From Cercis canadensis (lineage: Eukaryota; Streptophyta; Magnoliopsida; Fabales; Fabaceae): 64,000 nucleotides of DNA. The notes below the pieces were generated by a model that searched no databases, was not told the origin of the DNA, and was given only the letters and a program-made list of their open reading frames with translations. The stretch covers positions 2,221,979-2,285,978 of the forward strand of contig QAOA01005271.1 in assembly GCA_003255065.1 (NCBI GenBank), read 5' to 3'. Position 1 is the first letter of the stretch. Every line of letters starts with the position of its first letter. A program made the translations under genes and the position numbers. Positions 1-10,900 of this stretch are shown one piece after another.

Positions 1-194
1 GGGTTTACCTTGGATGATTTCCCTGAATTGGAAGACGGTAACCAAAACCATACCGTTAACACAGACCCAAAGCAGAGGTATTACTGAGCGGGGGAAGTAA
101 CAGTGTAGCCTATAGTGAAGAAATTTCTGGGAAAAAAAATCGAAAAGGAAAACTCAAAAGTAGAAGAAGAAGAATAACGATTCGTACCAGCCAT
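1..194 (-). other. Possible 5' end of a minus-strand gene, partial
   Basis: On the minus strand, bases 195-260 are pyrimidine-rich, like a plant 5' UTR, and are followed by an ATG (192-194). Splicing a 104-base intron (84-187, GT donor, CAG acceptor) gives a 30-residue open start, MAVIPLLWVCVNGMVLVTVF followed by QFREIIQGKP, running off the left edge. Without splicing the ATG frame stops after 37 codons. Bases 1-87 are also open on the plus strand, ending in a TGA at 85-87, so a plus-strand gene tail is an alternative. The product is not recognised. The composition of the leader is what favours the minus strand; the splice model is inference. Confidence 0.25.
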
Positions 195-1054
195 AGTGTT
201 GTTTCGGTTTGCTGGTGTTGGCGCGCAGAGACAGACAGGGAGAGACTAGAGAGGCGCTTGGAGCCTGAGTGCTATGCTATATGTCGATGTGTTGGTGGTG
301 GTGAGTGCCCACCCGACTAAACCTTCTTCGGGTTGCACGTTAGGGAACCCGTATTCAGTATTCACATTTCACAGTATGTTCAAGTAATCCCACGCAAAAT
401 CGGGTTTATCGGGTTGCGGGTTGGGCGCGTTGGTTAGTCGGTTCAGGCTTTTCTTCTTAGTCACCTCAAACCCGTTTTTACTGTTAGTACTTAATAATAA
501 CCAAAAAAAACTGTTTTAATCTTTTTCTTTTTTTAAATGATCTAATTATTTAGTACCTGATATTATATCACATGCATAATTAATTAGTAATAATTTAAAA
601 TAATTTAAATAATGTATTTTGTAGGTCTTACATAAATCTCACGTATCTATTAAGTAAAATAAATTATTCTATTTATTAATTTTACTTGTGATATTAAATA
701 ATTTTTTTAATGGAATGTTTTAATTTTTTTCTACCTTTGACCTCAAAAAGAACACTAAATCCATTTCAAAAAGTAAACAATAACATTCAATAAAGTCAAT
801 GTATGGAGAGATTTTGTCATTTAATAAGTTTGGGCTTTTTGCAATAGCAAATTTGACTTTGGTAGCAACCTACTCATTTAAAAAAAAAAAAAAAAAAATA
901 TAATTNAAAAAAAAAAAGATATAATTTTAAAATTAATCTAAAATTATTTTTATTTAAGTTTTATGCATCTCTCTTAAGAAACAAATAAATACCAGACCAA
1001 ATCACAATTTCACAATCATAACACAAGCAGCAAACTTGATAAAATTTTGTGAAA
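195..1054. other. AT-rich intergenic stretch
   Basis: No gene is visible here. The left part (200-420) is more GC-rich and may be the promoter of the gene leaving the left edge. From about 480 it is AT-rich with poly-A tracts and one N at 906. The last 100 bases are the proximal promoter and leader of the first defensin-like gene. Confidence 0.5.
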
Positions 1055-1616
1055 ATGGCTGGTCTCTTTTTCAATTGCATCCTGCTCATTTTACTTGCTT
1101 TCGCATCTGGTATGTTTTCATGTTCTTCGTTAACAATGATTCCTTCTAATGTATAATTCTAATTAAGTTTATTGAGGCTTGTTCTTGTAATTAATGGTGA
1201 ACATATTGCTTCTATATCTTTGTTATTATTCTTTTGACTCGTTTATTTTGGTAATTAATAATAAAATGTTGCATTTTTTTTTGTTTACAGCCGAACAATA
1301 TAGCAAAGATTTGGGTGTATGTGATGCAAGTCTCTGCAATTCAGGCTGCGCCTTGAAACATGGGGGCGCCAATGGATATTGTGATCCCTCTTCTAGTCCT
1401 CCGTCTTGCAAATGCTATTTTGAATCAACAAAATCACAATCGCCTCCTGATCAAATTTGCAATGTGGGAATAGGTCCTTGCAGTGGTGCATGCAATGATA
1501 AATGTTGTAATTCAAATTGTGCTGACAAATTTCCTGGAGATCAACAAGGTTGGGGGTATTGCCAGGTGGCAGGGCCACCATATTTGAGTGATTGTATCTG
1601 CACATACAAGTGCTAG
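1055..1616 (+). CDS. Two-domain secreted defensin-like (DEFL) peptide, 126 aa
   Basis: Exons 1055-1109 and 1291-1616 join to 126 residues. Exon 1 encodes a signal peptide (MAGLFFNCILLILLAFAS), and a single phase-1 intron sits at its end, as is usual in plant defensin-like genes. The mature part has two cysteine-rich modules: the first, about residues 27-60, has six Cys (VCDASLC, NSGC, GYC, CKC); the second, about 75-126, has ten, including a CC pair, and ends CICTYKC. A Gly-containing turn before a C-x-C near the end of each module is typical of cysteine-stabilised alpha-beta peptides. Such peptides are secreted and act in defence or reproductive signalling; the target here is unknown. It shares introns, signal peptide and the second module with the gene at 2040-3211. 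The intron also contains an open reading frame that is not the real start. Confidence 0.85.
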
Positions 1617-2039
1617 AAAAATATCAAAATTTTCATTGAAAATTTAATAAATATAAATACAGAGTTTCTCTAGCACTTTGACCTGGATATTATAATTTAA
1701 AAATTAAATTACCCATTTCACACTTTATAATTTAATTACTTAAATATTATAATTTTTAAAAATTTTAAAATTAAGAAAAAAAATTAAATAGGTAAGGACC
1801 ACTGAACGCACCAATAATCTCACGGCATGTTCAGTGTGAAAAAGAAAAAAGAAAATAAAAAGAGATTAATATATGATATTTAATAGGCCAGGTAATGAAT
1901 CCAAGCCATTTTGACTATGGCATTTAATAAGGGCATTCATTATTAATCTTGTTTGGTTGATTGCCTTTTACATTTTTCTTTTCCTTTCATAAACCACACT
2001 ATCGCAACACCAACAGCACTCCGTGATAGAATTAGAAAG
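1617..2039. other. Intergenic stretch between two DEFL genes
   Basis: This AT-rich stretch holds the 3' end of the first DEFL gene (AATAAA-like signals near 1645) and the promoter of the next. No other gene is seen. Confidence 0.5.
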
Positions 2040-3211
2040 ATGGCTCGCCTTTTTCTCTCTAGTTGCATCCTTCTCTTTTGTCTAATTGCTTTATCATCAG
2101 GTAAGCTTTCATTTTCTTTATCCAATATATATGATTCTTAGGTAATTCTAAGTTTCTTTTTTTTTTTGGTACTTTGTCTTTGTCTTGTCTCTATCATTTG
2201 GAATTGGCTACCCATTAGAATATAAGAAGTTGTTCATTAGGCTATAAATGAGTTGATATCATAACTTATAAGGCTCTCCTCGCAAGAAGAGAAGTCTCGT
2301 GAAGCTTGAGTAAAATATTGAAGGGTTAAAGAGAGAGAGAAAAAAATTCAGAGGCCACATTAAGGTTTTTTAAATTTTTCTAGGGATTATATTATTTTTT
2401 AAAGTAAATTGTAAAATAATAATTTTTTGAGGGCAGTGATCTTCTTTGTCTTAATGAAGCTTTGTCTTTGGTCTTGTGTTTGAAGCTACCCACTAACAAA
2501 ATGAGAGGTTCTCAAAACATATTTTCACACAAAGTTATAACTGTAAATGTTTTTACGATAAGACCCCTGGAGGAGAGATAATTAATAGACAATTAATAGA
2601 ATTAATGGTTCAACTTTTAATGTGCTAACTAGCTTAATGCAATAAATTGACTTTTTTCAAAAAAGATAATCTCAAAAAAAAAAAATTTAATGCTTCCTTA
2701 AAATATATAGTCCCTGCCATCATCATCATTATTATTATTATTCCTACTCGTTTGTATTGGTTTCGCATCAGGTGTGGTTTTCATTCTCTTTATCAACCAT
2801 ACCCAATTGTTGGTTTATTTTAATTTTTTAAGTTTGATTGGCCTCTAATGTATGCGTTTAAGTTTAAATTATGAACATTTTTTTTCCTTTCTTTTTGTAA
2901 TAATATATTATGAATTTTTTGTATTGACAGCTGAACAATCAACTGAAAATTTGGGTGGATCTGATCTTAAGAACAATCCGAATTGGGGACACCGACCACC
3001 ATCGCCACCGTCACCTTCTCCGCCGATGCCACCATCACCCCCAGCACGAACCTGCAATGTGGGGATAGGGCTATGTAGCTTTCAATGTAATGACAATTGT
3101 TGTAATAGAAAGTGTGCTAAGAAATTTCCAGGACCTCTACAAGGTAAAGGAGCTTGTGAAGTTGTAGGGCCAGTCATATATCATGGTTGTGTTTGCACAT
3201 ACAAGTGCTAG
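2040..3211 (+). CDS. Secreted defensin-like peptide with proline-rich N-terminal segment, 113 aa
   Basis: Exons 2040-2100 and 2931-3211 join to 113 residues. Exon 1 gives a signal peptide (MARLFLSSCILLFCLIALSS); the phase-1 intron is in the same place as in the gene at 1055-1616. The mature protein starts AEQSTENLGG, then carries a short Pro/Ser-rich stretch (SPPSPSPPMPPSPP, about residues 44-57), then a single ten-Cys module closely matching the second module of its neighbour (TCNVGIG, CCNRKC, ending CVCTYKC). The first cysteine module of the neighbour is missing and the proline-rich segment stands in its place. The 830-base intron contains a decayed second copy of exon 1 (see 2743-2772), so this locus is probably a fusion of two tandem copies. 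Function as a secreted antimicrobial or signalling peptide is inferred from the family. Confidence 0.8.
2743..2800 (+). pseudogene. Decayed DEFL signal-peptide exon inside the intron of the second DEFL gene
   Basis: Bases 2743-2772 match 1081-1110, the end of exon 1 of the first DEFL gene, at 23 of 30 positions counted by eye, including the TTTCGCATC-GG run that precedes the splice donor. The bases after it (TTTTCATTCTCTTTATC) resemble the start of the introns in both neighbours. No usable ATG precedes it and a trinucleotide CAT/ATT run replaces the 5' part. It reads as the relic of a tandem copy whose second exon was taken over by the upstream exon 1. Confidence 0.6.
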
Positions 3212-4240
3212 AAAAATAATTAAACAGAAATTTCATCAATAATAAAAAGAATTATCTCTCTCTCGCTCTCTCCTTATGTAGATTATGTGTCTTTATAGCT
3301 TTTCCTCTCTTCTTTTTTATTTATTGAAGGAGAGAAGCACTGAATTTCAATTTGAACCCTTTGCAGACATAAATATTAAATAAGGACTTTCTCCTTTGTT
3401 TTGGGTGTATTTTTTTTTCTGTATTAAAGATATTAAGGGTGTTTGTATTAACTGTAAAAATTGAGAGATTCATTTATAGTATATATTAACTGAAAAAATT
3501 GGGAACAAGGGATGGATAAACTGATTTTTGAGTCTGATTTGTTAGAAGTGGTGAGGATCATTGATTTTTTTTTGGTCTGGGCATGACTCAAAATTTTTTG
3601 GACGTAAATACCATTCCAAAATATTTTGTGATGACTTTGTAAGAAAAAATATAGTAGCACCAATAGACCCCCATAATGTTTCATGGTGCCATGATTAAAA
3701 AGAGTATATGGCAGCATTGACAATTTTTTTTTATATATCATATCATTTTGTTAAAAAATTATATATATAAAAATGGTTTTACACTTATAAATTAAATTTG
3801 AATTAGTTTTTTATTATAAATTTAATTTAAAATTACTAAATTTCACAGCTTTACATTCGCACATCATGCAGGGATAAAGACCAGTTAAAATTAAAAATCA
3901 AATTTCTATATATATATCCATATCTTTTCGGTCTTCCTTGGCTTGGGTTGCACTTTTATCTTAGCCCAACAAGTATGTAAAAGATGATTATTATATATAA
4001 TTAACATTAATTAGTGTACGTCAACAATATTCTTAACAAACTGAAACAAATTTATTGAGAAACAGAAACAATGCATGCCAGTGGCTTACGCTAAAATTCT
4101 GACTTATTTATGGAACTACCAGCCTCATAAGGAATTCATTTCATCTAACTGAATACAACATTTGCGGCAATTAAAAATGAAACTAATTTATTTTATAATT
4201 TTTTAATTACCCCCTAAACGAGGCTCCCATTGATTAGTCT
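3212..4240. other. Intergenic stretch
   Basis: This AT-rich stretch has the 3' end of the second DEFL gene, a CT-rich tract (3255-3275) and the upstream region of the acyltransferase. No gene is recognised. Confidence 0.5.
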
Positions 4241-4248
4241 CTTTAAAT
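4241..4248 (+). promoter_or_regulatory. TATA-like box of the BAHD acyltransferase gene
   Basis: TTTAAATA lies 63 bases before the ATG at 4311. Transcription starting about 30 bases downstream would exclude the upstream in-frame ATG at 4230, which supports the later start. Confidence 0.45.
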
Positions 4249-4310
4249 ACCACAGAATTAACTCTATTGCCAAATCATCCAATTACACTCTTCCTATTGC
4301 TACAGAAAAG

Positions 4311-5669
4311 ATGTCAGTAACCTTCAAAGGCTATTACACAGTGAAGCCTATAGAGCCAACATGGAGAGGCCACTTACCTTTATCAGAATGGGATCAAATA
4401 GGCACAATAACTCACATACCCACCATCTACTTCTACAAACCCCCACAAAATTTGCTTTCACCAGACACTGCCATTGCTAATACTCTCAAAGACTCACTAA
4501 GCCGAGCCTTGCTGCCGTTTTATCCATTAGCTGGTCGTTTGCAGTGGATAGGCAATGGACGACTTGAACTTGAGTGCAATGCCAAGGGGGTTCAGTTCAT
4601 TGAAGCCGAGTGTGAGTCTAATTTAGATGAGTTTGGTGACTTCTCTCCCTCTCCTGAATACCAATACCTTGTCCCATTTGTGGACTATAGCCTCCCAATT
4701 CATGAGCTGCCTTTGGTGCTTGTCCAGTTAACGAGGTTCAAATGTGGTGGAATCAGTGTTAGCTTAACAATTTCACATGCTGTTGTTGATGGACCAAGTG
4801 CCTTGCACTTCATTTCTGAATGGGCTAGGCTTGCACGAGGTGAGCCTCTACAAACGATGCCATTTCTTGATCGGAGAGTGTTGCGTGCCGGGGAACCTCC
4901 CGCGGCGCCACCATGCATTGATCACTCGGAGTTCAGCCATCCTCCGCTGTTACTCGGCCGGAGTGATAATATAGAGGAAAGAAAGAAGAAGACCACTGTT
5001 GCAATGTTAAGGCTGAGCAAAACCCAAGTTGACAAGTTGAGAAAGATGGCTAATGAGAGCTGGGAAAGGCCTAATGGGCGTGGTTATACCCGGTATGAGA
5101 CTGTAACTGGCCATATATGGAGAAGTGCTTGCAAGGCAAGGGGGCACAAACATGAGCAACCAACTGCACTAGGTGTTTGTGTTGACTCAAGGGATCGCAT
5201 GCAACCTCCATTGCCAAAAGGGTACTTTGGCAACGCAACTTTGGATGTGATTGCTACCAGTTTTGCTGGTGAATTGGTGTCAAAGCCATTAGGGTATGCA
5301 GCAAGTAGAATAAGGGTAGCCATTGAGAAGGTGACGGATGAGTATGTGAGGTCAGGGATTGATTTCTTGAAGAACCAAGAGGATTTGACAAAGTTTCAAG
5401 ACCTTCATGCACTAGGGAGTGATCAAGGGCCTTTCTATGGGAACCCAAATCTTGGTGTAGTTAGTTGGTTGACTTTGCCAATTTATGGGCTTGACTTTGG
5501 ATGGGGAAAGGAAATTTACATGGGACCAGGGACTCATGACTTTGATGGAGACTCTTTGGTCCTTGCTAGTCCTTTTGGGGATGGTTCTTTATTAGTTGCT
5601 TTGTGTCTCCAACTGGCTCATATGGATGCCTTCAAGAGGCACTTTTATGAAGACATTGCTACGTGGTAA
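4311..5669 (+). CDS. BAHD acyltransferase, spermidine hydroxycinnamoyl transferase-like, 452 aa
   Basis: This is an intronless 452-residue enzyme of the BAHD family, which moves acyl groups from acyl-CoA to alcohols or amines in the cytosol. Both family signatures are present: the catalytic HxxxD as SHAVVDG (His156, Asp160) and the structural DFGWG (395-399). The length matches the family (430-460). The N-terminus ([20 protein letters not shown], then [20 protein letters not shown]) resembles proteins annotated as spermidine hydroxycinnamoyl transferases and shikimate/quinate-type HCTs; substrate cannot be fixed from sequence alone. The frame is open back to an ATG at 4230, but that would add 27 residues not typical of the family and lies upstream of a TATA-like box. 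It sits between defensin-like genes, and a decayed copy of its 3' end follows at 5890-6050. Confidence 0.92.
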   Translation: MSVTFKGYYTVKPIEPTWRGHLPLSEWDQIGTITHIPTIYFYKPPQNLLSPDTAIANTLKDSLSRALLPFYPLAGRLQWIGNGRLELECNAKGVQFIEAECESNLDEFGDFSPSPEYQYLVPFVDYSLPIHELPLVLVQLTRFKCGGISVSLTISHAVVDGPSALHFISEWARLARGEPLQTMPFLDRRVLRAGEPPAAPPCIDHSEFSHPPLLLGRSDNIEERKKKTTVAMLRLSKTQVDKLRKMANESWERPNGRGYTRYETVTGHIWRSACKARGHKHEQPTALGVCVDSRDRMQPPLPKGYFGNATLDVIATSFAGELVSKPLGYAASRIRVAIEKVTDEYVRSGIDFLKNQEDLTKFQDLHALGSDQGPFYGNPNLGVVSWLTLPIYGLDFGWGKEIYMGPGTHDFDGDSLVLASPFGDGSLLVALCLQLAHMDAFKRHFYEDIATW

Positions 5670-5752
5670 TTGTCGAAGGAAAGACACTGGAAGTAAATTG
5701 GAGAAGAATATTTGTTTAGATAGGTAAGAGAATCTCCACCCAGTATAATTAA

Positions 5753-5779
5753 TTATATATATATATATATATATATATT
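5753..5779. repeat. (AT)n microsatellite
   Basis: An uninterrupted run of AT dinucleotides follows the acyltransferase gene, in its 3' flank. Confidence 0.9.
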
Positions 5780-5889
5780 AAGGTTTATATATATGTATGC
5801 ATTATGCAAACTCTCTGTATTAAGGGCGCCCTTTCTATCCTATGAGCTCAAGTTCTGCTTAGATTTGCTTCTTCACAGTTCTGATGGGG

Positions 5890-6050
5890 AATTGGGGATG
5901 GTTCTTTATTATTAGTTGTTTGTGTTTCAAGTGGCAAAACTCTTATACGAAGACACTATAGTGTAGAAATTGTCTGGATAGCGAGAATGTGAGATTGAGG
6001 AGGAAAGATACTTGAAGGAAAAGAATAATATCTGGAGTAAATTATGAAGG
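5890..6050 (+). pseudogene. Decayed duplicate of the 3' end of the BAHD gene
   Basis: From 5893 the sequence GGGGATGGTTCTTTATTA repeats the coding sequence around 5577-5594. After a 3-base insertion it continues with matches to GTTGCTTTGTGTCTCCAA, then to TATGAAGACATTGCTACGTGG and the AATTGTC after the stop. Matches to the 3' UTR (AGGAAAGA, AGTAAATT) extend to about 6045. The reading frame is broken, and only the last 35 or so codons are represented. It points to a past tandem copy of the acyltransferase. Confidence 0.75.
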
Positions 6051-6929
6051 GTTGAATAATATGTATATAAAGTTTCTTTGCAATAGCCTGCTGCCATCTT
6101 CTTCTTTTTGAAGTGGGAAGCCTGCAGTCTACGTAATTATGATTAATAAGCATAAAAATTAAATTGTTTTATTCCCTGAGATGACTAATTTATTAATTAA
6201 AGGGGAAATTGTACAAATTCACCTTGACTTTCAGTCCAATTACAATATTATTCATAAAGTAAGGAATATTACAATGTCTACCTAATGTATTCATGCACAA
6301 TTGGGTAAATTTATACAATTTTCCTAATTAATTAATACGATTGATTTATATTTTAATAGGTAATTATATATAATTACACCCAAAGAGAAATTTCATCCAT
6401 CGCCGGTGGACTTCCTTTCATTACAATGGCAGTTAGATGAGTTTGCGCTTTGTGTGTGCAGAATTAAGGAAAAAGAGGAAAGAGGATGTTAAATTTATGG
6501 ATTCGATTTCGATCAACTTATTATGCAAAAAAATTACACAATCATTGAACTAAGTGTTGTTATGTATAAAAATATTATCAAAACCATTAACAAATAGTAA
6601 AAAATCTTAATTAATTTAATGATGTAACAATTTTATCATTTTATGTTTAGTAACAATTAATGGATTAGATTTTTACTCAAAGTTATTACTGTTAAGATGT
6701 ATCTTTTTAAACTAGTCCACTATTTGATCTTCTTTTTTACTTTCTGCTTATTGCAAAGGCATAATAAAGGCTATGCATCATGATTCATGATATCCTTTTT
6801 AAACAGTAAAAGGATAGGAATTTAAGAGATGGAGATTAAAAGGATAGGATTAATGAAACGGAGATTTTTATCCGGATTTGATAGTTATACAAAAGCATAG
6901 TATTAATTGCTCTTTTACTTATTTACTAA
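6051..6929. other. AT-rich intergenic stretch
   Basis: No gene is seen. Short open frames here have no recognisable product. Confidence 0.5.
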
Positions 6930-7190
6930 TACAAGCTGCTGCAGCAGCCCTTGCAGTGCAGTTTGCGGTTGGCACCATGCTGCATGATATTGTAGTGCTA
7001 GCTAGCACAATAAGATCTATTTCTTGTTAATGGGTTCCTCGGATAGCTAATGGAGTAGCCCATCGATTAGCTCAATGGGGAAAAACTATTTCTTCAAAAC
7101 TAATTTGGGTGGAAAAATGTCCGTTTTCTTGTTAAATGTTCTTGCTTTTGATGCTTAATGAAAGTTCTATTCATATAAAAAAAAAATCTA
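6930..7190 (+). mobile_element. LINE (non-LTR retrotransposon) 3' remnant, RNase H end
   Basis: Reading from about 6990, the frame gives VVLASTIRSISC, a stop, then WVPRIANGVAHRLAQWGK and TISSKLIWVEKCP. The R-x-ANGVAHRLA-W pattern is the conserved C-terminal end of the RNase H-like domain of plant LINEs. Internal stops (TAA at 7027-7029 and 7133-7135) show it is dead. The A-rich run at 7177-7187 is the likely poly-A tail, so this is a heavily 5'-truncated plus-strand insertion. Confidence 0.7.
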
Positions 7191-7373
7191 AATTTTTTTT
7201 TATTCTTTTTCTTGGCCGTGCCTCGGATTTGTTAAATGTTAAAAAAGAATAAAATTAACTGCTTTTATCATTAAAAAGAAACTAAAAATCAGATTCTCTT
7301 CTGCTTTTCATATTTTATGGATTCTTCACTAGTGGCAATTATTAGTACAAGAACATCTCCTACTATAAAAGAA

Positions 7374-7380
7374 GGGCATC
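7374..7380 (+). promoter_or_regulatory. TATA box of the third DEFL gene
   Basis: TATAAAA lies 63 bases before the ATG at 7437, the usual distance for a plant core promoter. Confidence 0.6.
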
Positions 7381-7436
7381 ACATTTATTTATAATCACTA
7401 AGGACTAACCAGAATTGAAATTGTATAATTCAAGAG

Positions 7437-7927
7437 ATGGCCAAGCTCTCTTCAACGTATTGCGCTATCGTTTCCTTTCTCCTATTAACATCAGGTATGC
7501 GTCCTCGAAAGCAATAGCTCAACTGATTACGTTCAATTTTCATGCATCTATATTATTATTAGCCCTAGAGACTAATCAATTATGAGAATTGTGATATATA
7601 GGAATGATTATGGGTATGGTGGCTGGTGACATATGCAATGAAGATATGGGAGAGTGTGATTATGATTGTGAATCGAGGTGCGAAGCCGCTCATGCAGGTG
7701 GTCAGGCTAATTGCTTTCTCGGCAGTAGCGGTGTTCGAGTGTGTAGGTGTAACTACAAGTGCTCTCATGGAACATGCAAGATAAGTCTAGGTATATGGGG
7801 TTACGGGGGTCCAGGATGCAGGGATAGTGATTGCACTGCTCAATGTGTAGCCACTCACCCAGGAGGTCGTGGATATTGCTATACCATTGAACCTTATACT
7901 AGCTGTTATTGTGAGTACCCGTGCTAA
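7437..7927 (+). CDS. Two-domain secreted defensin-like (DEFL) peptide, 127 aa
   Basis: Exons 7437-7494 and 7602-7927 join to 127 residues. The signal peptide (MAKLSSTYCAIVSFLLLTS) is encoded by exon 1, and the phase-1 intron is in the same place as in the two DEFL genes at the left of the window. The mature part has two similar eight-Cys modules, about residues 30-72 (CNEDMGECDYDCESRC ... CRCNYKC) and 77-127 (CKISLG ... CYCEYPC). Each has the spacing C-x3-C-x5-6-H-x-GG-x-x-x-C and ends C-x-C-x3-C, as in tandem-domain Arabidopsis DEFL peptides. It is more diverged from the other two than they are from each other: its modules resemble each other and it lacks the CC pair. Role in defence or signalling is inferred from the family. 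Confidence 0.85.
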
Positions 7928-10900
7928 GGGCAAAAACTAAAGAAATAAAATAATGTTATTGCAAATCATTTCTAAAATAATTCAGTATTTATATATTTTC
8001 TAGTACTTGCATGTTCCTTGGGATCATTATCACTCTATTAACATATACTAACCCTAGCAGCAGACATTGCAAACGAAACAATACTCGAGCTTCGTGGCTG
8101 TTAATTGTTGCATTACAACTCAAAACTCTAATTAATTCTGAACCATTTTTGCTCTGCGAATGCCTGTGCCCACTTTGATAGCCTTGAAAGCAATTAAACT
8201 CATCAAGATCTATTCTAACCAAATGAGCTTTTAGTTTCAGTTCTAAAAAATGTTTTTCAAATACAATATTTAAGTTTGTCCCCCTAAATTTTCAGTAAGT
8301 TATTTGTTTTTAATAAATCAGAATAGAACGAAACACACTATTTTCTTTTACTTGAATCCCATGAATTAATATGAGTGTTGGGTAATTTTAAATTAAATTT
8401 ATAATCTATCTTCCATTACATTCTAAAATTTTGAAGAATGATTTGTAGTTTTGTCAGCTGTACCCAGCATGCACCTTCTTGCCAGTGGGTAGAGGGCGTT
8501 AGGAGGACATGCCTCCCCAAAAGTCATAAAAAGTAAGGCATATATATAATGTAATGAAAGGCCTGTCCTAAATAATGACTATTATTATCATTTACGTGAA
8601 AGGTCAAAGTTGCCACTTCGAGGATAAGAAAAAAGGGAAAATTGAAGTGGAGTATTATTATTTCCCTGATTTGGAAAAAGCAAAAGGAGACAAATGCTTG
8701 TAGACGAAACTTTTACGGTGTGAAATATAAAGACTTAAGAAGCCGGAGAGAGTTAAGAGTTGGATTTATAAGTGGCATCCAATGGCAGCAACCAGATTGG
8801 AGACGGAGGAGAAAGGTGGCGAATATGGGAGTTTGGGAGAGCACACAGTTTTGTCCATTCCATTCCATACTGGTCAATGAAACTGTAGATATCATATCTG
8901 GGCCCATATTCAAAAGCCCAGTTCGAAATTACCATCAACATATTACCATCTTACCCTTCAGCTCACCCTATAAATAACATTTTCATTATAAATACAAGAC
9001 TTTTGAACCTATATTTTATTAATTTATTATCCTTTTAACTCGAATCAACTTAACTTGTACAATTGGAACTCAGGTATCCAAACTTGACCCATTGGTTTTT
9101 ATTTGTACAGTTTGAATCTTCAATTTTATCCGACCTCCAACTCAACTCAAGCAACCTCATAAACAAAATCCAAATGAGGCCAAAATTGACTCATTCTCTT
9201 TTCTAGTACAAAACAACAAATACTCAAAAACACTATACAAATACAACACATTACCTTTATATATAGGACAATGAAATGCCTGGTTGCTACTAATCTCCTG
9301 TCGTCATATGCCATTTTTTTTTTACGTGACCCTAAATATCTCAAGAGTAAACGACCCTAATGATTTTGGTATACATTTTCTATTACTGTGCCCACCAGAT
9401 CACTGATAAGAGATGTGCTTGACTTCATATCACTCGATTCGCATGGACAGAGTCTTGTATTACTTCCAAAGGGAGGCCACGCTCGAGTGCTACTACGGGC
9501 AATCAATATCCCATTTCGTGTCTACTAGGTTATTTTTTATATTTTATATTGAACTGGTGTGATTTTTTTTTTTTTTTTAGATGGGTTAATTTCACGGGTC
9601 ACTTGTATTTTACTTCTGTACCTATCTGACTATCTCCACTATTCCTCTGCTGAGGTGGGTTAACATTCCCGAGTTTATTTACCTCAAGTTTTATAACTTT
9701 TTTAAAAAGAAATAAAAAAATATTAAAACAAAAGAGGTGCTTATCGTATCATGTAAAATGAGAAAATATTTTTAAATATTATTCTAGTTATTCTGTTAAT
9801 ATAGTGATTATTTAATTTATATAGATAGTTATTTTATTTATATTAAAACATAATAATCATATATATATAAATATAATATAACACTTAAAAATATTTTAAT
9901 AATTTTTTATAATATAATAAGTATTTACTTAAAAATTTTATTATTTCAACATTTTCATGATCTTTTATTTTAAAGTAAAACTTTTTTTATCCTTAAAAGA
10001 TATAAGTACATTCAATTTAGTTTTTTTTTTTAAAAAATTTAATATCACTTCACTATCTATTATTCTATCTATTAAAATAGTCATTTATTTAATTTTTATT
10101 TAATAAAAATTGACAGAACTTTTCACATAATATATTAAATATCAATGTGAAGATAAACCTATTAGATAAGAGTTGACAAAAGATTATATTTATCAACAAA
10201 ATTATATTTTAAAGACTAAAATAATACTACAAATTTTTCAAAAACTAAATTATATAGTATCTTTCAAAAACCAAAAATTAATTTCTCTTCATTATAAGTT
10301 TTAAAATTTTACAATAATTCTCTCTATCTCATTTTTAATATAAACTCTTTCTCATTCTACAAAAAAGAAAAAAGAAAAAACTTGAGAGAATGACAAAAAT
10401 ATAGTACGTGGAACCCTACAAGTCGTAAGCACGTTGGAGCCGTCGAAGGTCAAGCGTCGTTTTCGAAGTATTCGTCAATCGTCATCCATGTATTAAAATA
10501 TCATACATATGTAGTCTAAAGTAGAATGATGGCATATAAAAATTCTCATAGCACACAAAATTTCATGAGAGCAGAAGGCAGCCAACTTCTAGTGGCGGCG
10601 GCAGGCGGTGGGCCGGTGGGCCGGTGGGGTGTCTTTCATCTATCAGACTTTACAGATCATAAGTGTACGTGCTCCCAATCCAAATTAATCTAATTTTTCT
10701 CTAATATCGATCTAATATGCTAAAAATTCTATTTAATTTTCTAGAGAGAGAAAGAGAAAGGTGAATGGAGTTAAATGAAGCACTTTTTCTCTAGTAAAGG
10801 TTCCTAGCAAGCAGCCCCACCTTAGGCTTTATTATGGCAATACAGCATCAGCCGGTGACCGACCTTTCCCCATTTATCTCTTTTTCTCATTCAATCCTCA

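Noticed and set aside
4230..4310. Longer N-terminus for the BAHD enzyme from the ATG at 4230
   Set aside because: The extra 27 residues are not typical of the family, and the TATA-like box at 4241-4248 lies downstream of this ATG.
8642..8977. 111-codon plus-strand open frame
   Set aside because: No signal peptide, motif or splice context; overlapping open frames on the other strand suggest chance.
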